Assembly (NCBI RefSeq): GCF_958295425.1
Contig: NC_081146.1
Location: 10,586,985-10,650,984 of the forward strand
Length of the DNA: 64,000 nt
Direction: 5' to 3'
Origin: Solea solea
Lineage: Eukaryota; Chordata; Actinopteri; Pleuronectiformes; Soleidae
Notes under the pieces: model-generated
Told to the model about the DNA's origin: nothing
The model's database searches: none
What the model saw: only the letters and a program-made list of their open reading frames with translations
Part shown: positions 24,501 through 36,234 of the stretch, piece after piece
How the letters are laid out: each line of letters opens with the position of its first letter
How positions within the stretch are numbered: the stretch's first letter is position 1
Made by a program: the position numbers and the translations under genes

Positions 24501-27500
24501 AGCAAAATGAACCTAAATAATGAATCTACGACAAACAGTCTAAAAACACCACATTAAACATCTTTAAATGTGCTTCCCATTGCAGTGGTTATGTATCTGG
24601 TTGGCTATAGAACGGTAAATACCTCCAGGATAAGTCACGGCCACAAGTATGAGTTCCTCCTCAGGGACATCCATCCTTTCTGCCACTGTGTGGAGAAGAT
24701 CCTGGGCCAGTACACCGGCGTGGGCCTTCATACTCAGGTATGAGTCCATGGTGATGTATAAATGACACAACACTGGAACACAGACAAGAAGCTAAACTTA
24801 ATCTCAGCTGTTGGCATTCTTTTTTTTAAACCCATACTCTAATATTCTCTGGATAGATTCCTATTGTTCTAACGTTCAGACTAAATAAATATTAAACTAA
24901 TAATAGACTAAGTAAATGAAGGAGCTTTGGAAACAACATGTGGTTTTTACGTCGTACCTTCCTTGCTCTCCCTCTTTGTGCCTCTCGACTGAAGCCCATT
25001 CTCCTTCAAGCTCACTTGGTGGGAAAGTGCTTTGCTCTAAAAGACAAAAGGGGAAATGCGTGGATTTTTTTGACACACGCCTGAGTTCATGGAACTTTGT
25101 GGTCGGACAACAGAACAATGTGTCTTGCTCAGGAAGTGCTGTGTTTCAGAGAGGACAGAGGGAATATGTTGTTCAGATGAAATGACTTCACGTACCTTTC
25201 TCTGAGGGGAATATTCCTCCGCGATGCTGGAAAAAGAAGAAACGCGTCAGTCAAGTGCAGAAATGACACGTTTTCCATACTTAGTAACGTTATTATTGCT
25301 GCTCACGTATAACCGCAATTCTCCTTTGTGGCTCTTCCTGAGCTTTCTTCCATTTTTGGGGGGTTGGTGGGGGTGGTGGCTTGTTCCATCCCCTAGACCA
25401 AGGGTCTAATTAATTTGTCACTTTGGTCTTTTCTTCCAAAACTTGCTGTGGCTTTCATTGATCAGCAGCTACAATATGTTTAGTATTAACACAATTTCAC
25501 TAATAACGCAGTCTCTGAAGTCCATAGTCGACTGTAGAGCGTCCAATGTGAGCCTCTCATTTAATCTCCATATTCTTTTCACTTTTTTTCCCCACTAGCT
25601 TGATGGATAAGCACATGTCTTTCATCATCCCACAGCTTTGACGGGGCTCTGCATCTCAATAGGCACGTTGGCACAAAGCCTGCCCTAGAGGGAAACCTTC
25701 TCCCTGGCCAGCAGCAGCAGCACCAGCAGCCCTGCACTAATGAAATGCCCGACTCCCACTGTCATGTCAAAACAGAGCTCCACATCAAACTCACAGTCTC
25801 AGTCAAAAAAACAACAACAACAAAACCCAGAGTCACTGTGATGTCACTGAGCTCGGCAAATTATAGTGACACATGACAGGACCACAGTGTGGTTTCTATG
25901 CTTTCAGGAGCGTTTTGACTCAAACCCGGAGCCAGATGGACGTCAGTGGCAGCAAACGTCTAAAAGGGCTCCTCCCTCTATGAAAGATGACACCTTTTAG
26001 CTTCTCACTCGGTCGCAGATTGCCACAAAGCAGCCAACCTTGTCCTCCCATGGGATGAGCCTGATTGTGAAAAGCTCATAAATAGTCGAGTATGTCAGTT
26101 AGCGCCACCCCACACTACAGTCCACTACTCTGAAGGAGTGGCTGTTGGATATAAACATGAATAAGGCAGAGTCAGACAATGGCAGCGGTGCCAGGTTGAA
26201 TTATCTGTGCCACTTTCTAATGGGTGACAGGTTGGCGCTTTCCCTGGGGAGGTGATCTGAGTGGAAGCTGCACTTAAAGGCGGGAGTTGGACTCAGGTGT
26301 GGCAACATGTCAGCCCTTACCCTGTATGTCATTCTTTTTGTTGTTCAAATGGAACAAAGAAAATAATCCAGTAGTAGTAACAACATATGTCTGGATGTAA
26401 TTTTCTTCTACACAAAGTAACAAAGGTTCATTAAATATTGATGTAATGTTTATTCTTTACACCAACACACTTTGCGATTTAACGGATTTCTTCATATTTG
26501 CATAATGTTTCTCGGTTTAACAATGGCTTTTTTTGTTTTCTGCTCCAACTCACTTTCTAATTATCTGCCATTAATTTGTGATAATAATCCGTATCCGGAA
26601 ACATAACAGCGTGATTAAACCCTACCCTGCGTAAGATCAACTTAAATAAATATCTATTTATTCTGTGTAGACAGTGAAGGAGGCGTGCACACAGGGATTG
26701 AATAGATGTAAACTCACTGAGATCATTTCCATTAAACGTAACAGGACTGGGTCACTGAAAGCTGATCTTGCAGCCACTCGTAACTGAATAAATATAGATA
26801 AATTCCAGTTGAAATGTGGCCACGTTACGGCTGATACACGTTCTGTTTTTTTTTTAAAGTCAATAACAGAGTAAAAATCTACACAGATCAATGTATTCAT
26901 GCGTGTACATATGATGACTTTATTAACCAGAGGCAAAAATGACATGTCTGTCACACTGTCCATATGGCTGTGTGATGTTTGTGACCATTAATAGCCCAAA
27001 GCCTTGCATTTATGTCCAGTAAATAAGTGGAGGAGCGCTTCTGTCTTGCAAAATTCCTATATTTCTTCAACTTTTAAGATTCGAGATGACCTTCAGATTT
27101 TGGCAGATAGCACTCCAGAACACTGCGATTAGTCTTCAATCTTTGAATGGATTCATTGACGAGAAGCTAAATAAAGGCACGGAGCAGAGAAGGAGCTCTT
27201 TCTTTGCGTTCAGAGACCAGCTGGTTTCTCAGATTTTTTTTGTTTTCCAGGCCTCCATCAGTCATAGATCTTACTGGCTTACATCATCTTTTTTTTAACC
27301 ATTTAATAGATACTGTACGTGTATGTGTTGAGTTACAACGTGGTCACTTACTGTCTCCGATGCAGATGGTAAAGTTTCTGCAGCTCCCTCACATCTGTCT
27401 CCAGGGCTGGGTGCTCGTAAAGGTCATCCAACACGTACCGGCACAGAGTCTGAAAGGAAACGTTTTCATTTCACCTCTCACGCCCAGCATCCACCCATTT

Positions 27501-30500
27501 CCTTGTACATTGTGTGTTCCTATACCTTCATGAACAGCTTGACGTTCTCGTCTTCTCTCAGGAAGTCTTTGCAGAGACACATCCACTGTGACACCAGGTG
27601 CAGGACTTTTTGTTTCCTCTCCAGCGCCTCCTTCCTGTCCTCTTTCCCTCTGTAGTGCTTGGTACAATAGGTGCGATTCAGTTAAGGCTTCAGCACAAGT
27701 GGAAGATGAAGAGAAGTCGAATCAAACGCATGTGTAAAGTGAGAGCCAGTGCGTGTGACGCTGATTTAGGTGGACGTGGAAAGAAGGACAGTGAATGGGT
27801 TATTACAATATATGCAATTAATGTTCCCTTAAAACCCCACATGCTCAAGGATATTGTCCCAGCAGAGCTTGACACAAATCACTGGTCGACATGAACACCG
27901 GGTAGGTCAGCAGAAAGTCATCTGCAAGTGTGTCTGTAAAGAAGAACACATCACTGATGAATGAAAACACTATAACCCACTGAAAAGAAACAACTTAAAG
28001 TAAGTTTAACTTCTCTATACCATGTTACATTATACCAGGACGTCAGTGACCTTCATGACTCAAGGATTAATGTGCGCTAAGCTGCACATAATGCCTCAAC
28101 TTCTAACCGAGACAGCAGCTCACACACTCTGCCTCAGTTAGTCCCATACTCCATCTTCATAATAGTTGAATGTGAGCCCATTCTTTGCTGAGTCATTTCA
28201 GACGCCAGCGTGATGTGAGAGACCTTTTGATGCCACGTCACGACCAGTCACAGATAATGAAACCAGCGAGGATTCTTTAGTTCCATTTTCCTCCGGGTTC
28301 ATACAAGCCTTCACTCGCTGCATCGCCAATCTCACGCGTTCACTGTGGCAAGCTGTATCAGTGGAGATAAGGCAGCAGTCTTACTGACTCTCTTTCTGAC
28401 CCCTGATGAAGTCATTTTCATTGCGAATGTCTTACTAAAAAGGAAAGTACATATAGAAAATCTGAATTTGCTTGGCTCAGTTTTTATTTGCTGTGTCTCC
28501 CAGGCTGCACATGGAAATGAAAATGTGATTTTGCACCTTAAGCCCGAGCTTATCGCAGGCACTATCGGAAAAATTCCAGCGTTTTCTGAAAGCTGAGAAG
28601 TTGCACGTCAAAGCCAACATGTGCTTATTACGGTAATGTCACTCGCGCTGTTGCAGGAAGCGAGCGAATCAGCGTCTTTGTCGCCAGAGAGGAGAGAGTT
28701 GGAAAAATGTGCATAGTTTCTCATTTTTGGCCTGTTTTTGGACATTGAGACAAATGTTAGTTTAAATATGTTTTGTACTGTTCTAATGTCAAATATAACA
28801 CGCAAAATCTGGTTGTCCGTGTACAGTTAGCTAAAATAAAACTTTTTGTTTTTCTTCATTTTAAATTGTTAATACACTATTTTAACATTAAAAGTGTAAA
28901 TAACTGCCAGATCTTGATAGTTATTCTGGAAAAAAAATGTGCAAAAGCACATACTCACAGGACATTTTCTGGCCCTTTTATGGTTAAAAGAAGTCTAAAA
29001 GTCCAGACAGACATTTTGAGGCTTAGGTTTTAAAGGGTTAAGTTGATTTTGAAATGCTTTGTGAAGGCAACTAGACTCGCTGCAGTCTACATCATCGCAA
29101 CACTCACCATGTCTATTTAAAACATAAAATTCCCTTTCTCCCCGAAGCAATTATATAAAGGAAATTACAAACCAACTGATAAACTTTCTTTTAGGAGTTG
29201 ACATTATCGCCGCTAAAGTAAATTTCAAAAAGGAAAAAAGACAAAAAGAAATGGGACAGTAATTCTTAGACATGTATACGGCCAAAAATAAAGCCAGATC
29301 AAATCCTGTTAGGCCCAGCCTCCTCTCCAAAGTGCCGTAAGTGTGCCACACACCCAGAATTGTAAATTCTCCCTTTTAATTTCACACTGACTTCCCAGGG
29401 CCTTTGTGTGCGTTCTGGTCCAAACGATTCCCTGACTTCATTATGTAAATCCGGCAGCAGAGCAGCTGTGGGCGCATCACTCTTTATGAGAGGGTACCCG
29501 CTCGCACACATGTACAGTTCGCTATCACGTAGAAGAAAGCAACACACCTGAAATGCAAAGACACAAAGCAGCACACAGAGGATTGTCCACCCACTCTGGC
29601 AAACAAACAGCCAGAGTCCCTTCACTCCTACATGCACACACATTCACCACTGATCACTCACGCTGCTGAATGTTTTAACTCTGTGGCAGCAGCATAAATA
29701 TTTCATTGAACAACCCTCAGTCATATCCTTAAGTTGTTCTTGAAACCAAACAAAAGTTGATAAAGATTTAGCCTGACTGGCGGATATTCACAAACATGGT
29801 TTATTGATGAATTGCCCTATATTTAACAGAATAAACTATATATATATATGAATAATTTGTGTCTCACACACACACATCCCATCATATTTGGGGCCAGGCT
29901 TGTATGAGAGAAGTAAATATCCAATGCCCAGTTCCCTGTTTTTCCCAGATTCCGCCTATGTTAGGCGTCCAATTTAAAAGAAATTTAGTTTAATTTTTAG
30001 CAGAAATGCAGAATGGATTCATTGATCCAGCTTCTCAATCCACTGTGAAATCAATCATCCTGTCAACCAAACTCCCCGTCCGTTTAGCATTCCAATAAGT
30101 ACTTGTAAAATCAATTACTGTGTAAATGCATCACTCATTGGGTCAGTAACCACCTATTGGTGTAAATGCCTTTTTTCCCAGTGGTTGTATATGTTACGTT
30201 ACATTTGCTCACTTAATATCATGCGATTTTCGCCAACAAATAAGCAGCAGCACATCTCCTCACACGGTGCACCAGTAACAGAGCTGGAACATCATCTCAT
30301 TAACAACACACATGTTCCATTACTTGTCTCCCAGAGCTGGCGGCGCGAAGTGTGAATCTGTGCTGCGTAAGAATCAATAGCTGCACTCACACGCGATGGG
30401 CACGGGGAAGAAGGCAACGCTTGTGAATACTAGCCACAATGGCAGCCCACAGAGGGACGACTCAGCACACACACACACTGCTGCTGTTGATTTTCCTGAA

Positions 30501-32097
30501 AATGTGCCTGTGGTGCTTTCACAAAAGTGCAATTCATGAGTACAGAAAGCTACTCCGCATTCTCAGTGTTGTGTAGTAGGTAAAGAAAGAAAGACAGAAG
30601 CAAGTCGAGAATGCAACTCAGTCGAAACCTCCAGTGACGAGAGCAGATACAGCTTTAGTGCTCACACAGAGACGACCGAGGCCACTATTAAACCTCACTG
30701 GCTGCAGATCAATTGTTGCTTAGGACTCAGTTCGTTCTTCTCCTCATCAGGTCTCTGGCTCTTTGACCCTGGCTCAGCACCATGCCCTCATCTAGTCCCA
30801 TGCACACCCCCTGTGGAGGTTTCCCTTCAATACACTCAATGCAAAAGTGAGCCAATGGCGAATCATTCATCAACCACACAAAGCCCACAGAGCCCACAGG
30901 ACATGAGGTAAAAGGTAAATTAGGGAATGGTTTGTAGCACTAAAATAGTCAATGTAAGGCTTATACTTCTTTTGTGCATAACGAAGTACATGATTTTACA
31001 ACAGCTGACAGATCCGCGAAATATTTAAATCAATATCGATCAATTCCCCTCATTACAGTGAGTAACGACCTCTAATATGAGGTTAGCCTGTCTTTATCCC
31101 ACTGAGAGATCTCCTGCGAACACTAGTCTTTCTCCCATTTTTCTTTCTCCCCCCCCTTTGTCATATTTTGCCCCGTCTTCCTAATAATTTGCATGTCTGA
31201 ATGTGCAGCTGCTCTCAGTCATCACCCCTGATCGAGTCGTGGTTCCAGCTTAAGCGAACGGTCTCCTCTGCCTTGGCAACAGTGGCACATTATCATGAAC
31301 CTGCTGGGATAAGGGGTGGGGTGGTGGGGGGGGGGGGGGGGGGGGATGTTTTGATTTGTCATTGCTGTGAGGCTAGACTTAAAGTCCCATCATCCATTAC
31401 TACCTCACTCAATTCATTTCAGCAGCGTTTTTAGGGCTTTTAAATGAACAGGCTCAAAGTTAGTGGCATTCTGGGAGCGATCGCTTATGATTAACCCAGT
31501 TATATTGTCTGAAGCGGTGGTGGTGGTGGTGGGCGATTGTGCTGTCTCAGCTCCATGGTGAGAAAGAGGAGCAGGGAGGGTCTCTCCCTTTCTCTATTAC
31601 GTCACAAAAAGTTGATCTTACCAGGGTACGCAAAGTTGTTTTGACCATCTAACCAATGAATACATGAAGACAACATATTATTCATGGGATGATTAAGTTC
31701 TAGCATATCAATACTGACCTGACTCTTTGCCCTGTGTTGTCCCTTGGTCCTCGTCCAGTGCCAGGCCATAGAGCAAGTGCTCCAGGACCTTCTCTGGGGT
31801 TCCTGACACCACCATGTACCTGTCAGACACAACAGAGTCAGAGTCCTCCTCAATAGAAGACAGCGAGCGACTGCTGCTCCACTCCTCCTCCCCCTCTGTC
31901 CCCTCATCGTCTATGTAGCGAAAGTAGGGGACGTCAAAGGTGGGCATTGTCACCGGCTCTGCCCGGCTGGTGGTGTCACTGCCGCACTCCTCGGAGCCCT
32001 CCTCATCATCCTCGTCCTCCTCCTGCTCCACCAAGGCAGCGTGCAGCAGCCTGCCCTCCCCCTGCCACAGGCTCAGAGGCTGTGGCCGAGATCCCAT
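18531..32097 (-). CDS. rapgef5: Rap guanine nucleotide exchange factor 5 (GFR/MR-GEF), short isoform
   Basis: This factor activates Rap GTPases by GDP-GTP exchange. Sixteen exons, read on the minus strand from 32097, join in phase to 1833 nt: 610 residues plus TAG at 18531-18533. Exons are 32097-31719, 27933-27855, 27670-27526, 27449-27352, 25226-25196, 25036-24958, 24772-24623, 23281-23184, 23077-22955, 21975-21797, 21599-21509, 20192-20142, 19840-19753, 19654-19590, 19491-19437 and 18652-18531. A REM/N-terminal domain ([33 protein letters not shown]) spans residues about 95-245. A ubiquitin-like RA region follows at about 270-350. The CDC25 catalytic domain runs from about 354 to the end. 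The start ATG has A at -3 and G at +4 and opens an acidic N-terminus ([11 protein letters not shown]). The length matches the roughly 580-residue mammalian short form. No damage was seen. Confidence 0.93.
19030..19385 (+). repeat. Interspersed repeat (GGGATGGG...GTATC family), copy 1
   Basis: CTAGGGATGGGAACTGGTAT, GATACTGGTCAAAACGACTG and a terminal GACATCGGTATCAGAC suggest an inverted-terminus DNA element. A copy in the other orientation lies at 33175-33291. Confidence 0.55.
20236..21449. mobile_element. Composite MITE (hAT-type) with nested insertions
   Basis: Terminal repeats TAAAGGTCCAGTGTGTAA (20237-20254) and TTACACACTGGACCTTA (21433-21449) match a common teleost MITE. Its inner signature GTGACATCTAACGGTGAG lies near 20777. 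Inside are a second repeat with TAGTCTGACTAAG inverted motifs (20283-20760) and an element starting TTAACCCTTTAAATG near 20837. Confidence 0.7.
22042..22353. mobile_element. hAT-derived MITE
   Basis: Perfect 10-bp terminal inverted repeats GGTCTCAAAC and GTTTGAGACC enclose about 310 bp with no open frame. They lie in a rapgef5 intron next to the exon at 21797-21975. Confidence 0.65.
24623..25226 (-). other. rapgef5: rapgef5 linker and RA-like exons, including a 31-nt microexon
   Basis: Exons 25226-25196 (31 nt), 25036-24958 and 24772-24623. The first is a microexon completing a split His codon and encoding [10 protein letters not shown], which matches the DEYSPQKK segment of other RAPGEF5 proteins. 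The next gives [19 protein letters not shown]. The third gives [15 protein letters not shown] and [12 protein letters not shown]. Introns on either side (22382-22954, 23282-24622 and 25227-27351) contain no other gene that I recognised. Confidence 0.88.
27671..27854 (-). other. rapgef5: U12-type AT-AC intron in rapgef5 (184 nt)
   Basis: On the minus strand the exon ends CTGGGACA and the intron opens ATATCCTT, the U12 AT-AC donor consensus. Near its 3' end is CCTTAAC (plus-strand 27681-27687), the U12 branch-site core. The intron ends at AC 11 nt after the branch A. Splicing here restores a His codon and gives [15 protein letters not shown], co-linear with LLRHYSAKKYQGKEE of mammalian RAPGEF5. 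Reading through instead gives a stop within three codons. Confidence 0.85.
28560..29036 (-). repeat. Interspersed repeat, arm B of an inverted pair
   Basis: On the minus strand it shares CCAGATTTTGCGTGTTA, TTTTTCCAACTCTCTCCTCT, GCAACAGCGCGAGT and TTGACGTGCAACTT, in order, with 34815-35162 on the plus strand. It begins TTAACCCTTTAAAA. Confidence 0.8.
31326..31345 (+). repeat. Poly-G tract, 20 nt
   Basis: Uninterrupted G run in the intron just downstream of the rapgef5 exon at 31719. Confidence 0.95.
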
Positions 32098-32270
32098 CCT
32101 CGCAGAGTCCCCGTGCCCTTACACGTTGCCGTGGTTACTGGTGCATGCTCTCTTTACTCAGCCATCCACCAGCAGCTGATACAGCCCAGAGTCCAGTGCT
32201 GTCTGACGCTGAGGCACGCTGAGATTTCCCGCTATGGTCACGACTGAGCGAGCTCTGAATGGCTCTGCCT
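32098..32270 (-). promoter_or_regulatory. Candidate alternative promoter of the rapgef5 short isoform
   Basis: The start exon at 32097 has no convincing acceptor upstream. The 170 bp before it are comparatively GC-rich, with several CpGs. This suggests transcription starts here rather than splicing. It is inference, with no mapped start site. Confidence 0.35.
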
Positions 32271-32311
32271 CACAGCCCCATGCTGCTTACCAACATGTAT
32301 TTAATGTAGTC

Positions 32312-32333
32312 GTGTGTGTGTGTGTGTGTGTGT
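32312..32333 (+). repeat. TG microsatellite
   Basis: GT dinucleotide repeat between the two rapgef5 5' exons at 32097 and 32494. Confidence 0.95.
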
Positions 32334-32493
32334 AGAGAGAGAGTTGTGATGTAAGAGTGAGTGTGTGTGATCCTGAGAGAGACAGGGAGAGAGAATGATG
32401 AGAGGTAAAGTGCTGAGGAAGAGAAACCAATAGTGAGAGAGGAAGGAGGGAGGGAGAGGGGAATCTAGGAAGGAGGGAAGTGGGGAGGCTTAC

Positions 32494-32627
32494 CTCCTGT
32501 TCCTCGCCTCCTCCCTGCCTCCTCCCCTCGCTGATGCAGAGAGGGCTGGCTGCTCTGATGACACTCTCTGGAGAACAAGCACAACGTGGCCCCTCTCCCT
32601 CAGATAGACGCGGACTGCCTCGCCACT
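32494..32627 (-). CDS. rapgef5: rapgef5 long-isoform exon, remnant of cyclic-nucleotide-domain tail
   Basis: The exon is 134 nt with a pyrimidine-rich acceptor and a GTAAGC donor. It begins at phase 0 with SGEAVRVYLRERGHVVLVLQ, which aligns with the segment linking the last cyclic-nucleotide domain of Epac proteins to the REM domain. It follows the exon at 38292-38113 in frame and ends in phase 2. I could not fix the acceptor that joins it to the shared exon ending at 31719. AG sites in the right phase at 31980-31979 and 31968-31967 lack a pyrimidine tract. Confidence 0.65.
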
Positions 32628-32645
32628 CTGGGGCTGGGGAGAGAA

Positions 32646-32660
32646 GGGGGGGGGGGGGGG
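32646..32660 (+). repeat. Poly-G tract next to a splice acceptor
   Basis: Fifteen G, read as C on the minus strand. It forms part of the pyrimidine tract before the exon at 32627. Confidence 0.9.
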
Positions 32661-33017
32661 TGAATGTGTTATCACCAAGGAGATTTCCCTCTATTTTCTC
32701 TTCCCTCACACAAATCATCTCTGATTTTCATCATAATGCTCTGTCAAAGCCCAGCACTGTGAGAGAGGATTTCCATGTATCATTATTCAGCCCTTATCAG
32801 TGGAGCCCATTCAGGGATTAACATTATAGACTCTGCATATTTTAAGTAGTAAATCTTATGGAGAGCCTATTAAATTATGGGTGGTGTCTATAGGGCTGTT
32901 TTCAAACAGGTTCCACTATGCATGCAATGGCTTAGTGGAGGAATAGAGTTTATAGTGGTGGTAACGTGGTTTGACTGACAGTGGGTCCTGTGAATTATAA
33001 ATCGACTCATCTTGTAT

Positions 33018-33042
33018 TCTCTCTCTCTCTCTCTCTTTCTCT
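33018..33042 (+). repeat. CT microsatellite
   Basis: CT repeat ending in a CTTT-rich tract. Confidence 0.9.
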
Positions 33043-33140
33043 TTTTCTTCTACAGTCATCCAGCCACACAATGTCACCTAATCTCACTGTTTTCAATCTA
33101 ATCCTGCACTACTTTGACACTTAGGAATGGATTGATAATT

Positions 33141-33164
33141 GTGTGTGTGTGTGTGTGTGTGTGT
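33141..33164 (+). repeat. GT microsatellite
   Basis: Twelve GT units in the rapgef5 5' intron. Confidence 0.95.
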
Positions 33165-33174
33165 CCTATGCAAT

Positions 33175-33291
33175 TGATCATATTGGATTTGGATTTCTCT
33201 TTTCCCAATATCTGATCCAGTGATTTTGACCAGTATCGTACTGATACTGATACTGATACTCAGTTTTGTATGGGCTCATCCCTAATTTTAA
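33175..33291 (-). repeat. Interspersed repeat (GGGATGGG...GTATC family), copy 2
   Basis: The minus strand reads TTAGGGATGAGCCCATAC, then three GATACT-type repeats, then GATACTGGTCAAAATCACTG, matching copy 1 at 19030. Confidence 0.55.
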
Positions 33292-33334
33292 TCAATGAAA
33301 TGCCTAAATATGCTAATCTAAATTGACTGTAGGT

Positions 33335-33510
33335 GTGAGTGTGAGAGTGGATGGTTGTTGTCTCTATGTGGCCCTGTGATGGACTGGTGACCTGTCCAGG
33401 ATGTACCCCGCCTTTTGCACCCAATGTCAGCTGGGATTGGCACCAGCGACCCCGGCGACCCTCATGTGGAGGATAAAGCGGTAGCTGATGAGTGAGTAAA
33501 TGCTTAAATC
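33335..33510 (+). mobile_element. LINE/SINE tail-like repeat
   Basis: Contains GATGGACTGGTGACCTGTCC, GGATGTACCCCGCC, TGTCAGCTGGGATTGGC and GATAAAGCGG, a very common teleost retroposon tail. It lies in the rapgef5 5' intron. Confidence 0.6.
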
Positions 33511-34073
33511 TACACTTAGCCACAGGGGGCACATACTGTAAACATACTGCTCTCCTGCCTTAAAGTCGGAATAAATAGAGAGGGTTGCTTCAGGAAGGCT
33601 CTCAGCCTAAAAAAAAAAAATCAATGCCAAAAAGAGTCTTTTAGTCTGACAATCAGTACACAAGTTGTATCCATGTATATGAATATATTAAGATTGCATT
33701 TGAAAAGACACTAAGCCCACTTCTGCCACAGAAGGCTGGAAGGTAATGTCTTTTTTTTTTTAGCTTAAGGTGCACCAAACAGGAAACCTCCACTTCTCCT
33801 GCTGCTAAACTAAGAAAAAGCTCATTCTGATTTGTCCGTTGGAGCCGCTGTGGAAATGCTGTGCCGCAACATATGACGGCCTCTATAAAGCAAGGCCCTA
33901 AACTACAGCACATGTAAAAAGCTTATTTTAAGGCTAATGATCGGGAAAACAAAATGGTTTGACGCAGCATCGGCTGCATGATAATGGAGGGCCTGAAGAA
34001 GAAATATTGGACTTAATGAGGAGTTCACTGTATGGGGCACGCAAACGCACACTGCATTAGTCGCATCCCTTCG

Positions 34074-34097
34074 CCCCCCCCCCCCCCCCCCCCCCCC
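34074..34097 (+). repeat. Poly-C tract, 24 nt
   Basis: Uninterrupted C run in the rapgef5 5' intron. Confidence 0.95.
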
Positions 34098-34814
34098 TTT
34101 TCCTTAGCCTTCAATCAATGCAATGCATGCAATTATCCAGACAGTCAGACAGACTGGAAATGGTTGCAGTTTTGTGCCCTAATTGCCTATTCTCAAAGAC
34201 ACATCCAGGACCTTTCAGTTAAGCCTGACTTCCCAGCACATTAATGCTTATCAATGATCAGTGAGCACAAGACAGACACACAAAGACACACGCAAGTCCT
34301 TCACATACACAAATACAAATACATGCATTTACACTACAAAACAACAACAACATCTAATGCAAGGAACACAACTGTGTGACCAGCACTTCACATTTCACCA
34401 GCAGACACATCCACAAACAGTTTGTGTTCAAAGCCTCACACTCAAGGACCATTAATGGCAATGTTTGCTGGTGGTTCATTCAGTGCAGTGACTCATAACT
34501 CATAACAAGTTTAGGTGCCACATGAATAATGTATGTGTTTCATCGTAGTTTCAGTTCATGATTGATTATGATTTGGATAAATTAGTTTTAATGATTTTAC
34601 TGCATTTGAAAAGTGTTAGGTTAAGGTCCTAATTATTATTTAATTCATATTTGCACTATATTTGTTGCACTCAAGCATTTGTATTTCATTTAAAATGTCA
34701 CAATTTGTGGTTCTTAAAATAAGCGCCTGGAGCTTTAAGGGGTAAATAGAGTATTAACAGGTAAAAAAAAAAGGGTTTATTTAAAAAAAAAAAAAAACAA
34801 AAAAAAAACACCAA

Positions 34815-35162
34815 AAACATTGTAGTTGTACATGAACACCAGATTTTGCGTGTTAAATTTTAAATTTGAACAGTGTAAAACTTATTTAGAGCAACATTTG
34901 TGTGAGTTAAATGGAAAATGGAGAAAATTGTGTGAGAAAATGGAAACTATGTCCAGGCGTTTTTCCAACTCTCTCCTCTCTGGTGAAAAAGACGCTGATT
35001 CCTCGGCTGCAACAGCGCGAGTAAAATTACCATAAAAATCAAATGTTGGATTTGACGTGCAACTTCCCAGCTTTCAGAAATCTTTGAAATATTTTCCGAT
35101 AGCACAAAACTGGCGCATATTTGCAGTTATGCAAAGAGCACTGCGCTCTGTGTTAAAGGGTC
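34815..35162 (+). repeat. Interspersed repeat, arm A of an inverted pair
   Basis: Same family as 28560-29036, opposite strand, with several 14-25 bp matches in order. Unknown family, noncoding. Confidence 0.8.
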
Positions 35163-36009
35163 AATGCATATACACACGGGCATACGTGTACTAAGGCTAT
35201 TCTCAAACCTACAATATGACGTAAGGTTAGAGTCTTGATAAAAATCATAGAACCAGAAAACTCACTGAAAGGAGAGGTTGTACTTTGCGGTCCATTGCGA
35301 GAAAAGCATTGGCATCTCTGTCATTATCAAGAAATAACATACATCTTGTGCTCTTGGGTTCAATTTGTTTTAATTATAATTAACAGTGTCTCCATGTACC
35401 ACGAATAGGTCAAATGGCAAACAAACCTTTCCAAACGATGAATTATTGATCCTGACCTGGCGGCTGCAATCTACCACTCAGTGGGCTCTGTGGTCACAAG
35501 GGTGTCCTGACAATAAAGGCCTTAACAATGAATGCTTGTAATGTGACGGAACACTGGGGTTACAGAGTTTCTATGTTAGCCTGGAGGTGACCTCCACTCT
35601 GAGGACTCACAGCTACCATGGGAGTCCTCCCAACATGGACACCACAGCAGTAGAGTAAACACTACTTATCAGGCGTCTGTCTTGCTCAGGGTTCCAGATG
35701 CATTCCACTGGCTAGCAGGACGTGCTCTGTGTGCAATGTCTCGTTTCATGTACAGTACGTCTCTGCACTATTGCAAGTCTGGCATGCACGGTATGGGACA
35801 CTTACAGGGACCTGGAGGACGTCAGAACTGACAGGAGGCCGATTGGGTCTCAGTTTCTCTCGAGGAACAATGCTAATCCTACAGAATGCAAAGAAGACAT
35901 TCAGACTGGACACCAGTGCTGTCTCCATAGACGTCTTTGATGCAGATACACTACATTATCATTCTCTGCAGAAGAAAATTGGTGAAACTCCAGTTAAAGT
36001 TCTGATGAT

Positions 36010-36234
36010 AGACTAAAAACAAGAGTTTATGCTAAAATTTCAGAAAATAAGGATGTTCTCAAAGGTCTTGTTTTATTCACCAAGTAAAATTATTAAAAGA
36101 TTTTTAATGACTTAAAAGAAACTATTCACATTAAAAACAAGCTGAAAAATCGGATAAAAAATAATCATAATAATCAAGATAGTTGCCAATTAATTTAGCA
36201 ATTGATTATTAATCAATTAATTGTTGCAGCCCTA
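36010..36234. mobile_element. Teleost repeat end (GGGCTGCAAC family)
   Basis: Ends with ATTAATCAATTAATTGTTGC then AGCCCTA, the hallmark terminus of a common fish DNA repeat. Degenerate inner matches lie upstream. Confidence 0.55.

Noticed and set aside
29299..29643. 114-codon minus-strand open frame
   Set aside because: Within a rapgef5 intron, with no splice sites or family match. Probably chance.
31947..32247. Overlapping plus-strand open frames of 68-91 codons
   Set aside because: Shadows of the rapgef5 exon on the opposite strand, caused by its GC-rich acidic coding sequence.
32287..32718. 143-codon minus-strand frame rich in Ser, Leu, Thr and His
   Set aside because: Mostly translated microsatellite and purine-rich DNA. 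The real exon in this stretch (32494-32627) is in a different frame.
35806..35878. Exon-like piece on the minus strand with good acceptor and GTAAGT donor
   Set aside because: Its open phase does not fit the phase-0 end of the exon at 38113, where joining gives an immediate stop. The peptide matches no family I know.
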